Source: Imbricaverruca yamaguchii (lineage: Eukaryota > Arthropoda > Thecostraca > Neoverrucidae). From it: a stretch of 64,000 nucleotides of DNA. Position numbers and translations under genes: made by a program. The stretch covers positions 124,001-188,000 of the forward strand of contig JAOTOL010001326.1 in NCBI GenBank assembly GCA_034440575.1. Direction: 5' to 3'. This document shows, in pieces, positions 59,651 through 64,000 of the stretch (position 1 is the stretch's first letter; every line of letters begins with the position of its first letter). Below the pieces are notes generated by a model that searched no databases, was not told the origin of the DNA, and worked only from the letters and a program-made list of their open reading frames with translations.

Positions 59651-60420
59651 CACCAGCATCAGACATTGGGCCTATTTTGGGACAAGAAATCAGTTGAATT
59701 AGGTTCAACTTTCATTGTCTTCAATTATCCTTTGGAAATGTTTAATTTCTACCCCAACTCATAATGGAATTTGGCTACTTCATGGCCTGATGATATGAAT
59801 TAAGCCCCAAGTTATTCATCACTGCAATTTTTCTGCAACTACTTGGGGAACTGACTGGCAATACTATCTGATTGTGATAGGTGGGTAAGCAATGTTGAAT
59901 TATTTTGCAGTACATGTTACATATGCACCATTTGCATATTGTATATTTTAAGAAACATATTACGTGGCTTAACACCCTTTAAATCATGCCACATAGCATT
60001 GAAAAGGCAGATCATTCAGACTCATTTGGTTGTGGAATGCCATCAGGTGCACCAACATCAGGTTTTATGCAATTCAACATCAGTGGGTTATGACTAGTTA
60101 GGTTTTTCATGTGCTGTAATTTTACTTTGCCAATGAAGAGCCCATGGAGACTAAGAAATATAACAAACCCCCTCACTCTTCTGCTCCATCCACCCATCTT
60201 GGGGATTGGAGAGGTCAAGTAGAGAGCTGTTTTCCCTGGAAGAAATTGGTGGTCCAACCTTTGTTTCCCATCTATGGGCATATGTCCAGGCAAAATGCAT
60301 GAGTGGTAGCATATTTTAATATGGTATCAGAGACCAATGTTTCAGTTTGAATCACCCAGATTACATCTCCCACTAGGGCTGGAGTTTCCACTCAGTGGAG
60401 CTCTAGGGCACTGACAGCCA
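59651..60420. other. GTPBP1 intron 1, no recognised feature
   Basis: Possibly the decayed upstream part of the LINE that follows, but no motif was recognised. Confidence 0.35.
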
Positions 60421-60875
60421 ATGCCAGGGTAGGTAGGCTCTGTCATGAGTTAGGTTTGACCTTTGGTGAGGAGTGGTGGAGGTTTTATGGCTCATGGGAC
60501 ATCTATTAGAGGGATGGCCTGCACTTCTCAGAGAAGGGGATGCATATGTTAAGCAAAGTCTGTGAGCATTTCCTTCATGTGAACTAGACAACGGGGTGGG
60601 GATTGATGAAGTGACACTGCCATCTCAAGGAGGTGCCAATAGTGACAACTTAGGCAATAGAACCTCATTTAGCAAATTGGGATAGCAGTAGTTCAGGGGG
60701 CAGAGTGGTAGCTCATCCAGAGATGAAAGAGCTACTCAACATGAAAAAGCCAAAGCTGGTTATGGAATATATGTTCAATGTATTCAGTGCTGTATGCTCA
60801 GAGTATTTAATCTGAATTTGATGAGTTCAAGTGTTATGTTGCTGAAGCAGACCCATATTTTGTTTGCATTACTGA

Positions 60876-62008
60876 GGGTAACAGGACACATGTATGTAAA
60901 GCAAATGTACATATGATAGATGCACATATGCAAATATATGTAAGCAGATGTATGTAAGCACAGTTGTATGTATGGCAATTGTAGGTAGGCACAGATGTAC
61001 ATATGACTGATGTATGCAAGTGCAAATGTATGTATGGCAAATGTATGTATGCACAAAAGTATGTATGCACAAATGTATGTAAGCACAAATTTACATATGC
61101 ACAAAAGTATGTATGCCCAAGTGTATGTAAGCACAAATGTACATAGGTGCAAATGTACCTAAGGACAAATGTACATATGGCAATTGTACATATGTGCAAA
61201 TGTACACAAGGGAGAATGTATGTATGGCATATGGTCCTAACCAAATGTGCTTAAATGCAAAGGCATGTATGCAAAATGTACATACATTGCCTCATACATA
61301 CATTTACTCATGCATTCTTTTACACTTAGGTACTGTTGTGCTTAAGTACATTTGTGCTTATGTACTTTTGCACTTGTGTACATTTGCACCCTTACACACT
61401 TTTGTGCATACCTACATTTGTGCTTACATACATTTGCACATATATACATTTGCACATTTGTGCATACATATATTTGCACTTACATACATTTGTGGATAAG
61501 TACATTTGTGCATGCATACTTTTGTGCATTTGTACATTAGGACTCATGCACATTTGTGTTTACATGATATTGCACTTGCATACATTTGTGCTTACATACA
61601 TTTGCACATACATACATTTTTGTATATGTGCATTTGTGCTTACATATTTTTGTGCATACATACATTTGCTCTTACATACATTACATTTGTGTTTACATAC
61701 CTTTGTGCTTGCATACATTTGCACTTACATACATTTGCACATATGTACATTTGCATATACATACATTTGTGCTTACATATTTTTGCACATACATACATTT
61801 GTGCATACAAACATTTGCCATACATACATTTGCATTTATGTGCATTAGCCATGCATACATCTGTGTTTATGCACAATTGCCATGCATACATCTATGCTTA
61901 CATACATTTGCTTATGTACATTTGCTTATGCACATTTGCTTATGTACATCTGCTTATGTACATCTGCCATATATACATTTGTCCTTACACACATGTGTCC
62001 TATTATCC
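60876..62008. mobile_element. Foldback-type DNA element made of inverted tandem arrays
   Basis: Ends are inverted: left GGGTAACAGGACACATGT, right reverse complement GGATAATAGGACACATGT (16 of 18 identical). Flanking direct repeat TTACTGA (7 bp, or TTACTGAGG if the element starts two bases later) at 60,869 and 62,009. The left arm (to about 61,235) is a 16-bp tandem repeat of GCACAAATGTATGTAT; the right arm (from about 61,290) is the same repeat in reverse orientation, GCTTACATACATTTGT. Removing the element and one target copy restores the LINE reading CITEAWISE. No transposase. Confidence 0.8.
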
Positions 62009-62159
62009 TTACTGAGGCATGGATCAGTGAGGGTTACATGATGTTATTCAGTGGTGTTGTTTTCAATCAGGAAAAAAATCATTTACATGCAGTTAATCAG
62101 TTTTATAAAGTTAAATTCCATCAGATTTGAAAATGGGAAATGTTTTTTTCGAAGGAGGT

Positions 62160-62243
62160 TAAAAATACAAAAAAAAAATAAAAAAAAAAGTAAAAAATTA
62201 ATAAAAAAAAAAAAATAAAAAAAAAAAAAAAAAAAAAAAAAAA
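62160..62243. repeat. A-rich tract
   Basis: Poly-A with sparse T, at the internal deletion point of the LINE. It may be a second insertion's tail. Confidence 0.9.
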
Positions 62244-62969
62244 GTTCCTACATACAGTCCTACATAAGAGTTGGTCTGAAAATTGCAATTTAAATGTATT
62301 TTTTATAAGTGCAAAATCATGCATGTAGGTAGGCAGCATATGAAGGCTCCATACTTGATGGGTGGCCAGGTGCTATTGGTGATTCAGCAGGAGAACTTAT
62401 GTGTTATTTTGAACACAAAATTGGGGCATCAGAACAGTCCAAAGGAGCCAGAAAGAAGGCACTAAGAATGCTTGGGAAATAAATAGGAATGTATCATACA
62501 AAAGTGAGGAAGCCATCATGAAGCTTTTATGTGCATATGTCAGGCCACATTTGGAATAATGTGTCCAAGCTAGTTACGAAAAAGATTGTTGGCTTTTGGA
62601 GAGAGTACAAAAGAGGGAAACAAAAATGACTAATTCTATAAGCAACCTGGCATATGAAGAAAGATTGAACAAAAATTGAATGTTTCCACTTAGATATAGA
62701 AGACTGATATAAGATCTCATTGAGGTCTTTAAATTTGTTCATGGTAACATAGATATCTGATTGAAATGTTTGAATTTAACAAATGATGCAATTTGAGGTC
62801 ATCAATTCAAAATTATAGTTAATCACAGCAGGGCAACGTTAAGACAGCCCCTTTTCACTAACAGGATAGTATAACAATGATGTATTTATGTCTAATACAA
62901 TATGAGATAAAGGTGTTGCATCCATTTGTTCAGTGATGTCTGGCTCACTCTGATACTTGACCTTGGCAG

Positions 62970-63081
62970 ACGAACCTCGTGAGTCCCAGCACAGAACAGT
63001 TTGACCTGCTCAGGTCGCGGCTAGTGGCACGTACGGAGGAGGGCCAGGGCGAGACCATCTACGAGGTCGGCGTCGCCGAAG
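62970..63081 (+). CDS. GTPBP1: GTPBP1-like GTPase, exon 2
   Basis: Acceptor GACCTTGGCAG then ACGAAC; donor GAAG then GTGAGG; 37 codons plus one base. Encodes TNLVSPSTEQFDLLRSRLVA then RTEEGQGETIYEVGVAE. This is a clear match to the conserved N-terminal block of GTPBP1 (KLVLVSPTSEQYDSLL, MDEGCGETIYVIGQG); GTPBP2 is the nearest alternative and fits less well (NPSQYRFEHL). The next exon, beginning with two bases of a split codon, was not found before the right end of the window. Confidence 0.88.
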
Positions 63082-64000
63082 GTGAGGTGCCTGCCCATTG
63101 TGGTGGCTGGGTGGTGTGTGTTTTTGGACTCATGGCCAGAGTAGTCCGGCTCAAAGCTCACAAATTGTCGGATTTTCAGATCCACCAGCAAGTGGAAATT
63201 GCCTGAGCTGAGTTATCTCATGTTGGTGGGGCCACCTAAAACCGGTCCCGTACACCGGGAGCCCCACTGCTTTCTGGGCACATAAAATGACTGAGATATT
63301 GAAGTCAGCTATCTTACATGAAACAAGACACACCCTCAGCCGGTTTGTCATTGGTCTGGGATTTCTCACATATCGAGAGAGACTCACAATCACTTGTCGC
63401 TACTCTTCGCCCGTGACTAATCGGCGTGAGAGATTGGCGACGCTACATGACTTAATGTTCCTAGTGGTTGTCCACCTAGTGGTTGTCCACTGCATGAATG
63501 TAAACAAGCTCTGGTGTCAGCAGCCTCCCCTTGGTTCTGAGATTGGTGTTGTTTTCTTGCGTCCATCGATCTAGCCTGCGTCTGACTGGTGCGGTCAAAG
63601 TCTGCGAACTCCTGACACTGATACGGCAGCCATGTCGACGATAGGCCTGACAAATACCAGGCTCAAGTCCCGGTAATCAGAAGGATGAGGCATGCAGGTG
63701 GATTGGTGTTAGATAACGGGTGCATGCTAAAGGTTGTTTGGTGGTCAAACCTTGTTTCGATTTGGTTTATTGCATTTGTGCAGCCTTGTTGCAAAGTAGG
63801 CATATTAATTGCCTTGGATACAGGGATTGTTGAAATATGTTCCTATGTATATCCCTTGCTGCAGTGTGTTAAGCTGCATGACTGTAATCCATATTTATTA
63901 CAAAATGCAATTAAAATATCGAGCCATGGCACGAACCTTAATCCGCTATGAAATCACATGTCAATTATGATTAGCCACACCGCTCTGTAAAGCACACGTG
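63082..64000. other. GTPBP1 intron 2, no recognised feature
   Basis: No exon matching the next GTPBP1 segment was seen. Short direct repeat CCTAGTGGTTGTCCAC twice at 63,460-63,490. Confidence 0.45.

Larger units (their letters stand above)
60430..62880 (+). mobile_element. Decayed CR1/L2-like non-LTR retrotransposon
   Basis: Pieces in order: an ORF1 esterase-like motif, RDGLHFSEKGMHMLSKVCEH (about 60,500-60,580); the start of the ORF2 endonuclease, DEFKCYVAEADPYFVCITE (60,818-60,874), continuing after an insertion as AWISEGYMM (62,016 on); then a poly-A-rich gap where the RT core is missing; then the C-terminal region with KCKIMHVGR (about 62,312), MLGK/K-type helix remnants, IKLLCAYVRPHLE-like and LIEVFKFVHGNIDI (about 62,716-62,757), and a tail TLRQPLFTNRIV. 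Frames are broken by many stops and shifts. Dead copy inside GTPBP1 intron 1. Confidence 0.85.

Noticed and set aside
61336..62041. Cys/His/Thr-rich open frames in the 61-62 kb region
   Set aside because: They come from the 16-bp repeat arms of the foldback element, not from a gene.

Overview
This is eukaryotic, intron-bearing nuclear DNA, most likely from an arthropod. The reasons are spliced genes with GT-AG introns, tRNA genes with introns, tRNA-derived SINEs, a non-LTR retrotransposon, DNA transposons, and a block of the arthropod telomere repeat TTAGG at about 8.35-8.61 kb. GC-rich coding exons inside a very minisatellite-rich, otherwise moderate-GC genome would suit a crustacean such as a barnacle. 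That last step is inference only. Nothing bacterial or viral was recognised.

Two protein-coding genes can be named. (1) A minus-strand gene, 55.83 kb down to 31.12 kb (or 27.88 kb), is the centriole assembly factor CENPJ/CPAP/Sas-4. I reconstruct 11 exons whose phases all join, for about 1,466 residues: an N-terminal coiled coil, a PN2-3-like KRPFLRRGAGLRRY motif, a conserved ELRAFELLESAAADWSF segment, the central coiled coil, a Ser/Thr-rich linker and a C-terminal G-box (TCP10_C) beta domain. (2) A plus-strand gene starting at 58,784 is the 5' end of a GTPBP1-type GTPase; only exons 1 and 2 are in the window and the GTP-binding domain lies beyond the right edge. The two genes diverge from a shared interval of about 3 kb.

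Layout. 1-21 kb: intergenic, with many minisatellites (35, 19, 31, 33, 44, 50, 20 and 18 bp units), AT microsatellites, the TTAGG block, dispersed repeats and two weak candidate exons (5.4 and 12.0 kb). 21.3-24.6 kb: a 3.34 kb hAT-like transposon with 8-bp target-site duplication, filled with a decayed short-period satellite. 24.6-26.9 kb: little recognisable. 26.9-33.3 kb: a tandem duplication of about 3.2 kb carrying the last two CENPJ exons twice, one copy holding a 453-bp insertion with 10-bp target-site duplication. 34-55.8 kb: the rest of CENPJ, with introns dominated by minisatellites, SINEs and two intron-containing tRNA-Leu(CAA) copies. 56-64 kb: SINE, CCTAA-like motifs, GTPBP1 exon 1, then a large intron with a decayed CR1/L2-like LINE whose endonuclease region is split by a foldback-type element, then GTPBP1 exon 2.

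The most unusual theme is that several CENPJ intron minisatellites span or abut a splice junction: the repeated unit contains the real splice site plus some exon bases, so the pre-mRNA would carry tens of copies of its own 3' or 5' splice site next to the authentic one. Together with the duplicated terminal exons, this makes the G-box end of the gene a plausible place for unusual splicing.
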